A stretch of 64,000 nucleotides of DNA from Nautilus pompilius (GCA_018389105.1 JACATO010000321.1:124001-188000); one strand, 5' to 3'. Positions 1-12,439 are shown, numbered from the stretch's first letter. Program-made: numbers and translations. The notes: generated by a model from the letters alone, not told the origin.

Positions 1-3000
1 AGAGCAGTGAAACTCACCTGACTTTGCAATTTGCCAATCATTTAACCATCAACAAAGTTGAAGAGATTCCGCTATTTATTCATTTTGTTGACAAAGATAG
101 ATAAACAACAAGAAGAAGAAAAAAAGCAACAATGAATCTGGAAAATTCAGTCCATCTCAAATCATGGAGCTAAAATGTCTGGACGAGAAAAGCGGGAAGA
201 ACCTACTAGTTTGAAGTTTATGAGAGGGAGAGAGAGAGGGGGAGGGGACAACATATTCTCCATTACATCAACCAAGGATGATCCCTTTCTCATTGGATGG
301 TTTGACAACAAACTTGTAGACATTATTTCTAGCCTTGCTGGTGAGAGGAGCCAGTTTACAAAGTTGTAGTGGGAGAAGAATCAAAACCCTATGCGAATTT
401 GTGTGTTTACCCACTGCCATAACTTAAAAAAAAAAAAAACATAACTAGTAGTAATTTGGAAGTTTTCCACTTTCTAGACGTGGCCCTGGCCACTGCATAG
501 TTGGCTTACCACTAGAACAGACTGGGGCATTAAAAAAGCAACGACAGTCACTAGCTTTATATAGATGGTAAAACCACCCTGCAAAAGAGACCTTTAAAGG
601 TCATCCTGATTTAATTTTCAGATCACTTGGCTTGTAAAAACTTCTAACCTTAATGTGATGCACAAAATGTAAGGTCTCAGTATGTGGAGGATACATAGAA
701 AAAAAGATACATATTTATGTATTATTCTGTCCTAAAGTAAAACGACTATTTTGAAACCCTTGATGTATATCATCTTAAAACAAGGGTAATTACTACATTT
801 AATGTTTACAAGATCAAATTCTTGTGATTTTTTTTAAAAACATTATGACCACTACTATTGATTTCAGTCTGAATTCTTTATGAGCTACCTATCACATCTA
901 CCATTAAGTCTACAAACTAAAAAATAAATTTTACTGTAGACATTTAAAATTGTCCTTATCAGTTTTACAATGCAACCATTCAGAAGCTTAGTAAACTTCT
1001 TCGTTAATAGCTTTCTTATACACGCAAAATGATAGTTTAAGGTCCTAGGTCAGTTATAATTAAATGAAAAAAAAAATAACAAAATTCTGCCATAAACACT
1101 AAAAGGAAATGGTCACTTAAATTAATTAATTCAACTGAAAAATGTTGTTTGACAAAAAATTAGGTTATAAACTTTTTTCATTTGGTCAATAAGAGTAAAC
1201 TATAAAGAAATGGCTCAAAAGGTTTTTTTCTAATTTTTGCAAACTCATTACATGCTAAAAGGTTGGAGAGAACATGAAGGGAAGAAAATAAAATCTGTGG
1301 GGCAGTACACAAAAAAAATGACGCAGCAGAGAAGTCTAGAGGAAGACATTAATGAAAGAAAGGTATGGAGAATGTGTTTGATTGGTTGTGCCTGTTTGAA
1401 TTAAAACCTGATCAGCCAACTGCTGGATTGCATGCTAAGCTTTATGATAGACTAAATTTGATATAGATGAAGTACATTTTTTAACCTAATACTACCACTA
1501 ATCAGAAATCTCAAACTTTCTAATATTTTAAAGCCTGTCTTTTATCTAAGAAAAAGAAATGGTGTCGCTTTCATGTATTTACTAATGTTCTCACTTTCGC
1601 AAAGTTAATGCAGATTGTGTTCTCTTAGTTCAAAGCCCAGTTGTGTAACTATCTTTCTTGCCGACACCATATTAAACTTTAAATGATCATGCATTACTTC
1701 TGCCAAACTGTTGCTGTTACTCATTATAGCAACAATCTAGTGTACAATAAATAATACCTATCATCAATGACCCATAGCCTATGACTAATGTTCTCCTTGG
1801 CTTGGTGAAAGAAGCACTAGAACTTGACTCTGTATTTGATGAATAAACAGGCATATTCTCTTCTTTCTTCAAGTGTGAAAATATCCACAACATTTTAAAG
1901 CTGGAGTATTTACCTTTCTTTACAAGAAATTTTTTTTGATGTTCAACATTATCACACTTATACCTGTGTATCAATTTTTTTAAAAAAAAAGCTATATCTT
2001 TAATTGTGAAAATAAATGCAAAAACATACATAACTGCAAAATATGTTGGAAATGTGAACCTATCTAGGCATATATATTTTAAAATAATAGATAAGTTTTC
2101 TTTTGTGCACTCATAAGTAATTTTAAATAGAGACTAATTCTTTGACACGTTACATAAAAAATTTTGTTTATTGGTGTACATTAAGCAAGAACTTAAAATT
2201 TGTCATGCAATATATGATCACAAATGTCTGTCAAAATCCACAATAATGAAAGCACACCAGTTTCATGTTGCTATGTGCAAAAAACTACATACTAGGTTGT
2301 TTTTTTTTTGTTGTTTCTTTAAATCTAAACTTCACACACCGATATTGATTTTTTTAAATGGCAATATTACACTATGACAAAATTAGATTTTTTTATACAA
2401 GAGACAACAAAATAATGAACAATCTATCCCTTAGGGCACATTCATTAAAGATTAATTCTCCAAACAATTTAAACATCGTTTATTAACTAAACCGAACCTA
2501 TTTTTCATTTTTAAATCATACCACATTAAGAAATTGTTTTGTGCTATGCTGATGAATACTAGTCAAGCTTTGAAGATTAAAGCTGAAAGACTTGGCAATC
2601 ATAAAAGCTACTGTTTTCTTCTTTGTCTCACAGACCACTTGATGAAACTGTCTGACCAACCATCACTCAGAAAAATTTACCCAACTATTGCTGGAACACA
2701 TGATGATAATAAGTAAAGTACCACATCATGCGTGAACCATAAATTGTACGTGCTAAAATTCAAGATGAAGTGTCTTAAAATACCTGGTAGTATCACTCAC
2801 CCACGACCCTGTCCTCAACGAAAATCAGGTCAATAATGCCATCACTCCAGATTTTTGCCCAAACCAAGGCAAGTTCAATGTCTTTTGTACAACTTGAGAA
2901 TTATTATGGCTCCATATCACGAAACTATGTCTGCTGGCCAACAAACTCTAATCAATCACAAATTGTTAACCTGCAACGTGGGGCCAGTGAAAATTTTAGC

Positions 3001-3853
3001 AAGCAAATATAGAATTCCACTCAATTGTAATCAACTTCAAAGAGGTCACGCATCAGTGTTGGATGAAGCAGCTTTAACTTCAGGTTGTGTTAAATGTGAA
3101 AGATGAATTATGGAATCAATGCCAGTTCTGCTGAAGCACAAATGATTGACTTTCCAGGACTACACATGAAAGCAACTGACAAATTTTCCTCAGTATGAAT
3201 GAATCTCCCCCCCCCCCCATAGAAGGCTCACTACAGAATTCTCTGCACTATTGTTTTCCAACTTTGAACATCAAACATACCATACCCATTCCTTCAGATT
3301 CTAGTTTTGTTTTTTTTTTTTTGCCATTTTTCCAGTCAATACAATAATTCCTTGTAGTGGTAGATTTTCAAAGCATATACTGGCACATTATTTTCCAGAA
3401 TGTGTTATTACTACATGATGTTCTGTTACAGAGAAATGGTCATTTAAGTCTGTTTGTTTAATTATGGAACAACCTGTGTATTCATCAAATCCTATTCCAA
3501 AATGAGCATTCATATATATAAAAAAAATTATTCATTTAAACTTACATAATACCATTCAGAATCTAGCTTCCCAAACATTTTGGCATATCACTCAAAATAA
3601 ATGTTTAAAGAATACAAATGATGAAAGTAAAAATTTAAATATTAAAAAATACTCTTGTTACAGTATTACAAAGTAGTGAGGTAATTATTTAAACTGTTGA
3701 AAAGACTGTTTGAATCTCATTATTATACCTATAAATATTAACTTTAGCACACACTTCATAAAATATATAAAAATGTTACATTTTTCATTGGACAAGGAAA
3801 ACAGAATATCTTTTTGCAAACGTTATAAATCTTGTGGAAATGCCACAACTTAC
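1..3853 (-). other. MARK intron 3 (left part, runs off the window)
   Basis: This is sequence downstream of MARK coding exon 3 on the minus strand. The next kinase exon, expected to encode the segment after the LQK residues of exon 3, was looked for and not seen, so it should lie left of the window. The stretch is AT-rich with A and T runs. The only coding-like relic I see is the piggyBac-like scrap near the left edge. Open frames around 1.7-2.0 kb, 2.5-2.7 kb and 2.9-3.1 kb resemble nothing I know and are probably chance. Confidence 0.6.
175..369 (+). pseudogene. piggyBac-like transposase scrap
   Basis: A 64-codon open stretch contains the segment IGWFDNKLVDIISSLAGE, followed after a stop by WEKNQ. 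The pattern hydrophobic-x-W-[FY]-D-N-[KR]-x-V followed by an ISS/LAST-type strand resembles the part of piggyBac transposases just before their conserved K-R-W segment. Only this fragment is convincing; the downstream frame is full of stops. It lies antisense inside MARK intron 3. The match rests on pattern memory alone, so a chance resemblance remains possible. Confidence 0.3.
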
Positions 3854-3907
3854 CTTTTGTAAACTCGATGGATTCATCTGTGTCTTGTCAATGATTTTTA
3901 TAGCAAC
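3854..3907 (-). CDS. MARK: MARK coding exon 3 (catalytic lysine)
   Basis: This 54-base exon has 18 codons, [18 protein letters not shown]. It is flanked by a TTTTTACAG acceptor (exon begins at 3907) and a GTAAG donor (3853-3849). VAIK supplies the ATP-anchoring lysine. It joins exon 2 in phase 0 to give [12 protein letters not shown], exactly the family order. Confidence 0.95.
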
Positions 3908-6900
3908 CTGTAAAAAGAAAATTCAAAACCTCCATTGAAAATAGCTATCTAGACTACAGTAAAAAAACAAAAAACTATGAAGTTCGGTGGCATCTATACG
4001 TTTAACAATGAAAAATATTAAAAAGGACAAGATAGTTTTTTCACAAGTTAAATTTGAATGAATGAACCAAGGAATTAATAGCCCAACCACATAGACGGTC
4101 GGGCTAGAGTAAAAAAAGCACCACGACTCTCACTTTGCTCTAGAGATCTTCAAGTATGCTCTTGTTAACAGCTTTTTACATATTACTTGCTTAAATTTGC
4201 TTCAATGGCTAAGAGTCTTTATTAGCATTCTCTTTATGAAATTCGTTATTAAGGTATCCTGAATAATTTTTGTTCATACTCATATCTGTGTTTCTGGGAA
4301 ATCTCATTTTCTAAAGCTCTAAGCTAGCCCCCCCCCCCAACCACCCTGAACAAACATGCAAATAAATGCAAGAGCAGTAGCTATTTGTGACATTAGAAAA
4401 AACTAAGGATATTTCCCACTTTAAAGATTTTTCTTTTAGTTAATAAAATTAAAAACAAAAAAAACAAAACACACCTTCTATTGGAAAAGATTCATAGCTT
4501 ACACATTCAATGGCAGATTATTCATGTATAAAAGGATTGTAAGCAGTAGGCTTTGTTCTCCAATATTCTTCAGGACAATCGGCAAGCATCCAAAGAGAAA
4601 CGTTTTTTAATGGTTCCACAAAGTAATATTAATAACAGAAAACTCTCTCCAAATGACAATGATTCTCAGAGCAATAAGACTTGTTCGTAAGGTAAACCTG
4701 TAACTACTGATGAACCATCATGCTAACTAGCAGTGTGTTGAGAGGATGGGGCACATCAGCTAGTGGTACCACATTTGATTACCATTGCTTTGCTAAGACA
4801 ATTTATGGTCAATTTTCAAATACAGATTTTTTAAGAGAGTTAAAGACAATACAATTTTAAATGTCAATTTCCACTCACAATACTTCAAACTCTGGGCAAC
4901 AAGACCGGTATTTATTAAATTAGCTCTTCTAAAAGCTAAATGTAGTTACCAAATTTCTTCAGTAGCATAATACCTGCAAAGATTATTTCACCCCCCACCA
5001 CCCCAGACTTCTTAAAAAAGACCCTTTAACAAAAGGCACTTCACTGATTCACCCAGATTTGAAAATCAAACTTTGCACAATGTTCCAACATCTGTGGACA
5101 CAATATACTGCACAGGACTTTGTCTTTTTTATACTCAGTTAATTCATTCAAAAAAAAAAAAACCAACCACAATTTTCAGAACCAATCGATAGAACCATCC
5201 AACCGTATCTTCATTAACTTATTTTAACAAGCAAACAAACTCGACAGTACTCTCTGCAGCTTTTGTTAATCTAGAAATATCTGAGATTTCAGTTTGAGAT
5301 CCTGGCTTTCGTGCTGTTTCCCCTCCCTCCTGTTTTGTAGTTTGTTCTTTTTTTTTACATTATAACTTAATATCTAAAGAAAGAATAACTGTTTAAGTCT
5401 ATTCAGTAAAATAGCAATGTAAATGCTAACTTTTAAATTTGACATGCATCAATCTCTTAATTCCAACGAGGTATATAATGCCGTTCTAAACTAACAATTA
5501 TAAGTGATGATTAGAAAGTACGCAGTCCATAATAACATGTACAAACAAAACAAGAACCTGGCTCGGAGAAGAACAGCGAGCAAGCTGCTTTTCTTCTTTT
5601 AAAATCATTGCAGAAAACGAGCAAATAAAAAAATGAAACTACTACAAATAAAGATAAAGAAATTTATAAATTCTCTTAATTACTTTTACTAAACTAATAC
5701 CTTTTTTTTTAAAAAAAAAAAGCCTATAAAGTTCTTGGTAATTACCGACTGCTGCTAGTTTTTGTTATTTTCTAATGCTTAATCTTTTTTTTTCTTTTTG
5801 GTTAACTCAGGTACTAACTTAATTGTCTATTTACATAATCTACTCTGACCGCTATCATGCCAACAGTTTTTTAAAAATAATATATATTCTATCTGTAAAA
5901 AATTCTGAGAATAAGTATTTAGTCAGTGCTATCTTTTTCTGAGTATCTGCTCTCTCTTTCTCAGAACACCAGAAGCTTGAGTTATGTTTTGACCTATAGC
6001 AATGATTAAAACAAAACAACAACAAATCGCAAACAGCTTCAGAATTATCAGAGCATGTCATATATGTGATTGTTTTATATTTTAAAAACTGCATCTTGCA
6101 CTTAATTTGTAGTGAGTGTTATCAGAAATTATTGGAAAAGAAAGACTGAGGAAAAGTGTGTATAGTATTTCAATCACTGAGTATAACATACAAATATATG
6201 TAACTGCTAATGGTTTTCACTTCATATGCATGCATTTAGTATAACTGAATCCACATAAAGAATACATCTTCTAGTGCTAACTTGATCACACTTTTTCAAA
6301 ATAGTAAATTAAGTGAATTACCTGAAATCTACCAGATTGAAATATTCACATCACCATTATAAACAAAAGCAAAATAAGCATCATTATATTAGTGATCCAT
6401 CACGTGCTAGCTATAAATATATATACGGGTGCATCTCGAAAAATTAGAATATCATGGAAAAGAGTTCCTTTTTTCCGTAGTTTAATTCAAACAGTGAAAC
6501 TTTCATATATTCTAGATTCATTACACAAAGTGAAATATTTCAAGCTTTTCTTGTTTTAATTTTGATGATTACAGCTTACAGCTCATGAAAACCAAAAATC
6601 CACTATCTCAGAATATTGGAATATTTCATAAGATCAATAAAAAAAAAAAAAGGATTTATATAGAAATGTCGAACTTCTGAAAAGTATGTTCATTTATGCA
6701 CTCAATACTTGGTCGGGCTCCTTTTGCATGAATCACTGCATCAATGCGGCGTGGCATGGAGGCGATCAGCCTGTGGCACTGCTGAGGTGTTATGGAAGCC
6801 CAGGTTGCTTTGATAGTGGCCTTCAGCTCATCTGTATTGTTGGGTCTGGTGTCTCTCGTCTTCCTCTTGACAATACCGCATAGATACTCTATTGGGTTCA

Positions 6901-9900
6901 AGTCAGGTGAGTTGGCTGGCCAATCAAGCACAGTAATACCATGGTCAGCAAACCAGTTACTAGTAGTTTTGGCACTGTGGGCAGGTGCCAAGTCCTGCTG
7001 GAAAAGGAAATCAGCATCTCCATAAAGCTTGTCAGCAGACGGAAGCATGAAGTGCTATAAAATCTGCTGGTAGACAGTTGTGTTGACTTTGGACTTGATA
7101 AAACACAGTGGATCATTGACTGTGGAAACTTCACACTGGACTTCAAGCAACTTGGATTCTGTGCCTCTCCACTCTTCCTCCAGACTGTGGGACCTTGATT
7201 TCCAAATGAAATGCAAAATTTACTTTCATCTGAAAAGAGGACTTTGGACCACTGAGCAATGGTCCAGTTCTTTTTCTCCTTAAATCAGGTAAGATGCTTC
7301 TGACGTTGTCTCTGGTTCAGGAGTGGCTTGACACTAGGAATGCAACACTTGTAGCCCATTTTCTGGACACGACTGTGCGTGGTGGCTCTCGATGCACGGA
7401 CTCCAGCCTCAGTCCACTCCTTGTGAAGCTCCCACCAAGTTCTTGCATCGGCTTTGCTTGACAATCCTCTCAAGGCTGCAGTCATCCCTCTTGCTTGTGC
7501 AACTTTTCCCTTCCAGTCAACTTTCCATGAATATGCTTTGATACAGCACTCTGCGAACAGCCAGCCCTTTCAGCAATGACCTTCTGTGGCTTACCCTCCT
7601 TGTGGAGGGTGTCAATGAGTGTCTTCTGGACAACTGTCGAGTCAGCAGACTCCCCCATGATTGTGGTTGTGTGTACTGAACCAGACGGAGATTCATGGTT
7701 ATTTATACTGCATAAATAGTGATTTACTCAAACTCAAAATGGAATATTGAGAGATATGTTTTTTCTATTTTTTTTTTAGCTATAGGCCGTAATTATCAAA
7801 ATTAAAATTAAAAATGCTTGAAACATTTTAATTTACATGTAATGAGTCTAGAATATATACAATTTTCACTTTCTGAAATAACTGAAAAAATACTGAACTC
7901 TGTCACGATATTCTAATTTTTTGAAAAGCACCTGTATATATGCAATAAACAATGCTAGAACATTTTAGAAAATCAGTGATAAATCACATGATACTAAAAT
8001 TTTAGTTTTAGCAAAATAGCTAAGGTCAGAAGTTGTAGTATTTGATGTAACACGTAGATATTACATCAACCAAACTTCATATAGTAATGAAGATGAAAGA
8101 CATTAACATTTAAGCAGGAGAGAGACAACAGCAGCAAAACGGGCCATTTGGGTCTTTTCTTCTACTAAACACAGCACAGTTCATAGTTTACATCATCACA
8201 TTATGTCCGTATCTCCAGCAGTCATTCTTCAATATGAACCATTTGAAGATTTGCTCCTCTTAAATTACCATAAATTATTACATCTAGCATGACAAACAAG
8301 CAAAAAAAAAAAAAACAATTTACAATCTATCGGTTTTGAACACGGGGAACTCCAATCTATGGACGGCCCACTTTTAAAACAAATTGCTAATCTCCTGGCC
8401 CAAAATGCAATGTGAGAAACTCAAAAGTAGTTTTATGTATGAAAACATTCATATGTAGTAAACACCATAAATCAATGTCCTCAAATGTTGTGAAAGCATG
8501 AAGTCACTGAGAACAAATGTAAACTTTAAACAAAGTACGTAAGTAAAAATGCTTTAGTTAACATTACGAATGATCTAAAGTATCAGCTGTTTTAGATTAT
8601 CATTTTGCTGCACTTCTTCATACTGTTTTTTTTTGATTGTTAAATGTAAAAGCTTTAACCAAGGTATTACTTTGTATCAACATGCCAATAAAATTTAGAG
8701 CAAAAAGGGAAGACTATATATTATACTTAAATAACCACCTTGTAAAAAAATACATAGAATCTGACAATAAACAGCTAACATTTTAATCAATGAAGCATCT
8801 ATGACAAAATATTCTGCATAATTTTTAATAGGACAGGATGATAATAATGTAAAGTAACTTTTAACTTTCTAAATTACTGAAATGTCCAGAAAATTAACAA
8901 GTTATGCAATAAAATAATTCATTGTGTGTTTCAAAATTGAAACAATTTGGTCTATTGGTTTTTTTTTTTCTTCAAGTTTTTATAAACCTATGAACAATGC
9001 TCAGAAATAACACTGCTGCATTAGTGGACAGTAGCTGTATTTACATTTCTTTTCCCTTCCTTTTGTTTATGGGTTATTTTAACAATTACGTAACAAAAAA
9101 AACATCCTGATTAAAGAGAGTTTTACACAGACAGGTATAATTTTCGTTGGAAAAAATTTGCTGCTTAAATTGCACCACCGAAAAGTCGAGAAGGGCATGC
9201 TGACTGAAAGGTAAAAACAAAACATCAAGGAAAAAGGATTCAATAAAACTAAGATCAAGTCAGCAGACATTCATTTTCAAATAGATGATGAATTATAAAA
9301 TATTTTATTCGTAATGCAAGAACAATCTTTTAAAAATCACTTGGCCTCGAATCAACCACCACCCTGGTCCGTCAATTAAGATCTGCACTTATGTTATCTA
9401 GCTTGATTTCTATTTGTCATGAGGAGTAGCCAAAAGCAGGAATCAGATGTACTGCTTACAACCAGGCACACGGTCGGTTCATACACCGCTGGTTGGATTG
9501 ATTGGTATATCAAAATTCTAAAGGCTGTGTGACTGACCTACACTAATTACTTTGTGCATTAACATATTTTGTTTGTAATTAAATTAATGCGATCTCTATG
9601 CAATAGGGGTTTCCACAATTGCATTGATTTACTGTTTGGTGATATAGCCTTTTGGAATTTATTGTTCTAGTGAATGAAAATACAATCACATGGCTGACAA
9701 ATAATATCCTCCATCTGTTAACCCTTTCCAATTTGATTTATTTAATTATTTTAAATGTTTAAATAAAATGATTCAAATAATATTTTCAATCTCCCCCCCC
9801 ACTTATCTGTGTATATTCTGTTCAGAGCTAATTTAATAATTAGGTTTGTACAGTTCTCGTGCGTTTACCAGGGATTTGGATGCCATCATGGTAATGCTAC

Positions 9901-10923
9901 ATCAGCCGGGTTTCGTTAGAGCATTCCTCGAGTACTGAAGTAAACCCTCACAGGCATAAATCAAAACCATCCACAAAATAAAAGGGCAAAAGTGCTGCTG
10001 TAATCAGATGCTCCCGATGGTTTACCTGATCAGCCAAAAGCTGACAAACCAGCAAAGGAATATCGCATCTTCTGGCGATCAGAGCAAACGCGTCCGTCCA
10101 TGCCCAGGCCTGCTGAGAACAAGACGACGATTTCCACAGCAAAGCTGCCAGTGCAAGGGGGGGGGGCCCACCACCTCGTAGGTACAGCATCACTGTACGG
10201 ATGGAGCGAGGATGAAACCCCCGCAACTGTCAGCATCATCGCCATCACCCGACCACAACCTGTCAGACGTTTTCGGTCTGGCGGAAGTAAATAGTTATCC
10301 AGCTGATTCGTCACACACACACACCCCCCCCACCGTAAATATAAATGACACGGGGCTCTCCCCCCCCCACCCCAACCACCATCCCTGGACCTGCATCCAC
10401 ACATCCCGAACCGTAGGCACGGCGCTATATCCACACCCCCCCCACCACCAACCACCTGCCATCGTCTCGAGAGAAGAGGGGGGGTGGAGGGTTAAAGAGA
10501 AACGAACGTCGATCTTACCTCTCTTCCCGTCGGCACATGCTTGGCCAGCTTCACTTTCGCAAAGTTGCCCTTTCCTATCGTTTTTATCAATCGGTATTTG
10601 CCTATATGAGGTTCGTCGGCTGCGCGACTTCGTGATGTTATCCGGGGGTTCGCATTATCATCAGTAGCCTGGGTGTACAAGAACAACAAAGAACGGTATG
10701 AGCCGACATTCCGAACGCCAGCGAGCCACACGTACGCATCGTGTAATATTTTCAGGAATAAAAAGAGGGAGGAGGGAGCCCCCCCCCGCGATAAAAGGAG
10801 AATTCTTTTTAAGAGGGGGAGAGGAAGTCGACGACCCCCCCCCCACCGTTTACAAACACTTACATGGCGATCAACTGTCACCGACTCGTGAACTGTCTGT
10901 AGAGGAGAGGGCCTGGTAGACAT
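3854..10923 (-). CDS. MARK: MARK/PAR-1 serine/threonine kinase gene, 5' part (3 coding exons)
   Basis: The gene encodes a microtubule-affinity-regulating kinase (PAR-1 family), which phosphorylates microtubule-associated proteins and polarity factors. Coding exons on the minus strand are 10923-10864 (20 codons), 10668-10519 (50 codons) and 3907-3854 (18 codons), all phase 0 with GT-AG junctions. Together they give a short N-terminus starting [11 protein letters not shown], an ITSRSR linker, then the start of the kinase domain: [20 protein letters not shown] with the glycine loop, and [10 protein letters not shown] with the catalytic lysine. Intron 1 is 195 bases; intron 2 is 6.6 kb and hosts a Tc1 element. 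The frame stays open through intron 1, so a simple ORF caller would fuse 65 spurious residues into the protein. About 88 of an expected 700-plus residues are present. Invertebrates usually have one MARK, so I do not assign a vertebrate paralogue number. Confidence 0.93.
6426..7934 (-). mobile_element. Tc1-like DNA transposon (defective), with TIRs and TA target duplication
   Basis: This is a 1509-base element bounded by TA on both sides (6424-6425 and 7935-7936). The left end reads CGGGTGCATCTCGAAAAATT and the right end, on the minus strand, reads CAGGTGCTTTTCAAAAAATT. Both continue into AGAATATC, so the terminal inverted repeats match for about 30 bases with a few differences. It carries one transposase gene on the minus strand, which is broken. 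Tc1 elements of this type move by cut-and-paste through a DD34E transposase and insert at TA. Confidence 0.93.
6656..7658 (-). pseudogene. Tc1 transposase pseudogene
   Basis: The start is ATG at 7658 ([20 protein letters not shown]), with an N-terminal helix-turn-helix segment [11 protein letters not shown]. The catalytic region shows all three expected acidic sites: VLFSDESKF (first D), [10 protein letters not shown] (second D) and NSPDLNPIE (E). The tail is [15 protein letters not shown]. Lesions visible are frameshifts after the HTH, a TGA where tryptophan is expected after KHLT, an internal loss of about ten codons after KFPQSMI with a frame change, and a TAG in ILxHFMLPS. It cannot make a working enzyme as it stands. 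Confidence 0.9.
10519..10668 (-). CDS. MARK: MARK coding exon 2 (glycine-rich loop)
   Basis: The exon begins after the acceptor ACACCCAG (CAG at 10671-10669) and ends at GAG followed by GTAAGA. It has 50 codons in phase 0. It encodes NPRITSRSR, then [20 protein letters not shown] and [10 protein letters not shown]. The IGKGNFAKV glycine-rich ATP loop is diagnostic for MARK/PAR-1 kinases. Confidence 0.95.
10864..10923 (-). CDS. MARK: MARK coding exon 1
   Basis: The ATG at 10923-10921 opens a 20-codon exon, [20 protein letters not shown], ending at a consensus GTAAGT donor (10863-10858). The MST/S-R-x-PL start matches the usual MARK N-terminus. The start was chosen because it is the first ATG of this frame and agrees with the family. 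The upstream 5' UTR is GC-rich and carries a CGA/CGT triplet run (about 10959-10980). Confidence 0.88.
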
Positions 10924-11598
10924 GTTGAATAACTAATTACGACCGATACAGGCAGGTAGTCGTCGTCGTCGTCGTCGTCGCCGGCGGCGACCCTGTGTGT
11001 TCCCCCCCCGCACCGGCGGGCCCTCACTAGCCAGCGCGGTGTGCTGAGGATCTGAGATACGGGGGCAGGCCTACTATCCTGCGAATGTCGTCGTGGTCGT
11101 CGCCGCCGCCAGTGGCGGTTCCCTCAAGGTTTCCTTCCCCGCGGAGGGAAATAGGTCATGGAAGGAGGAGGAGGAGGCTCGGTCCAACGGCGCGCGACTG
11201 GGAGGCATCTAGCGCCACCGCGCGGATCCAGGTGTCGCCCAAAACCTCGGTGAGGGGACGGCCTCTGCTCATATCCCCCAGGCGCGTCGGCTGTGAAATT
11301 TCCTCATTGATCCGCGAGCCCCACGGTTTTCTACTCCGTTCTCCGACTAGAGCCCAACAACCAACCAAGATGGCCGCCGACTTTTTTCCCTTCCACGCCA
11401 ATCCGAGTTCGCGCACAGGGAGAGGTCACCATCGCGGCATCCGATTGGCTCCCCCTCCTCCCCCCTATGACATCATCACCGCGGCCGACAGCTGCACAGT
11501 CTCGGGCGAGAGGGGGGGGCCTAAAAGGGGGGGGCGGCGGCTCCGCTTTTTTGTTGTTTTTTTTTAAAGCGAAACCCTGCAGAGAGGGAGCGCGACAA

Positions 11599-11627
11599 CC
11601 CCCCTCCCCCTCCCCCTCCCCCTCCCC
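11599..11627 (-). promoter_or_regulatory. G-quadruplex-prone run upstream of MARK
   Basis: Five C-runs of four to six bases separated by single T bases on the plus strand give five G-runs of four or more separated by single A bases on the minus strand, the MARK sense strand. This meets the usual quadruplex pattern with one-base loops and could also bind Sp1/MAZ-type factors. It lies about 680 bases upstream of the MARK start codon. Confidence 0.65.
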
Positions 11628-11833
11628 ACGGCCCAGCCCAGCCCAGCCCCGCCCATTTCTTCTCCGTAAACTCCCCACCAACCCCTGGTGGGGGACGTAG
11701 GTCGTCCACTGCCCACCGCTTCTCCGAGAAAGCGGCTCAGGGACAAGCATCCGGTGACCCTGACTGACGACGACCAGATCGAGAACTACAGCAGCATCAC
11801 TCCTCCTCCTCCTCCTCCCCCCGGACAGAGATG

Positions 11834-11855
11834 CGCCCGCCCGCCCGCCCGCCCC
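11834..11855 (-). promoter_or_regulatory. second G-quadruplex-prone run (CCCG repeat)
   Basis: Five C-runs spaced by single G bases (GCCC repeated) give GGGC repeats on the MARK sense strand. It fits the quadruplex pattern and resembles clustered Sp1/KLF GC boxes. A GTCC triplication follows at about 11886-11900. Confidence 0.5.
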
Positions 11856-12439
11856 ACCTGGAGAAAGTAGGCGGCGGTCTGTTATCCCGTCCGTCCGTCC
11901 GCTTGTTTCTCCTTTAATTGGAAATGGCTTTCCGCATCTTATGGGGAGGGGGAAGGGCGCGACAGTTGTCCTCCCCCCCCCCCAACCCGACCCGGGCTCC
12001 CCCCCCACCTTTTCATCGGACGACGGGGTGCAGTGAGAGAGGGAGCGAGCGAGCGCCTGCACGAGACGCGGAAGCGCACGCGCGCGCACCATAATCGGCG
12101 AATCCAGCCGGCTGTTTTTGGTTTCCGCAAATCAGCTGATTTCCCTTCCTCCCACCCCCCCCCCCGAATACAGGAGAACAAGCTAAATCCCCTCCCCCGC
12201 GGCCCCGGTGGACAACAAAAACAAAAAAAAAAGGGGGGAGATTGTTCGTATTTTTTTGTTTGTTTTAAATCGGTACAAACGGAAAAGCAGCTTCCGTGCG
12301 TGTGTGTGTGTGTGTTGTGCAGTACGAAGAGCTATCCACAGAGCCCTGATGTCAGTTCACCTTCTGGTAAGTAAACCCCTGCTGACCTCCTTAGCTAGTT
12401 CACGAAGGCTTTAAACTGTTTTCAATGTATTCTAATTTG

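Larger units (their letters stand above)
3908..10518 (-). other. MARK intron 2
   Basis: This is a 6.6-kb intron, AT-rich except for its first few hundred bases in the sense direction (about 10.0-10.5 kb), which belong to the CpG-island-like region. It contains a Tc1-like transposon at 6426-7934, inserted so that its transposase reads in the same direction as MARK. Outside that element I see mononucleotide runs and nothing recognisable. Confidence 0.7.
10040..12400. promoter_or_regulatory. CpG-island-like promoter region of MARK
   Basis: Base composition switches abruptly from AT-rich flanks to GC-rich with many CpG dinucleotides and G/C runs. It contains MARK coding exons 1 and 2 and the sequence upstream of the MARK start. 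Several long open frames here on both strands (for example 11085-11567 plus and 12092-11331 minus) read as low-complexity P/R/G/S-rich products and are composition artefacts. A plus-strand donor-like CTG followed by GTAAGTAAAC at about 12366 could mark a divergent non-coding transcript, but no partner exon is visible. Confidence 0.7.

Noticed and set aside
1..43. Minus-strand CAG-GTGAGT donor-like site at the left edge, considered as the end of MARK exon 4
   Set aside because: The adjoining sequence has none of the expected FREVRIMK-type residues in any frame.
6686..7283. Plus-strand open frames across the Tc1 element
   Set aside because: They are shadows of the minus-strand transposase relic.
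11085..12181. Long overlapping open frames in the GC-rich region, up to 253 codons
   Set aside because: They occur in all frames on both strands, are low-complexity P/R/G/S-rich, and reflect CpG-island composition.
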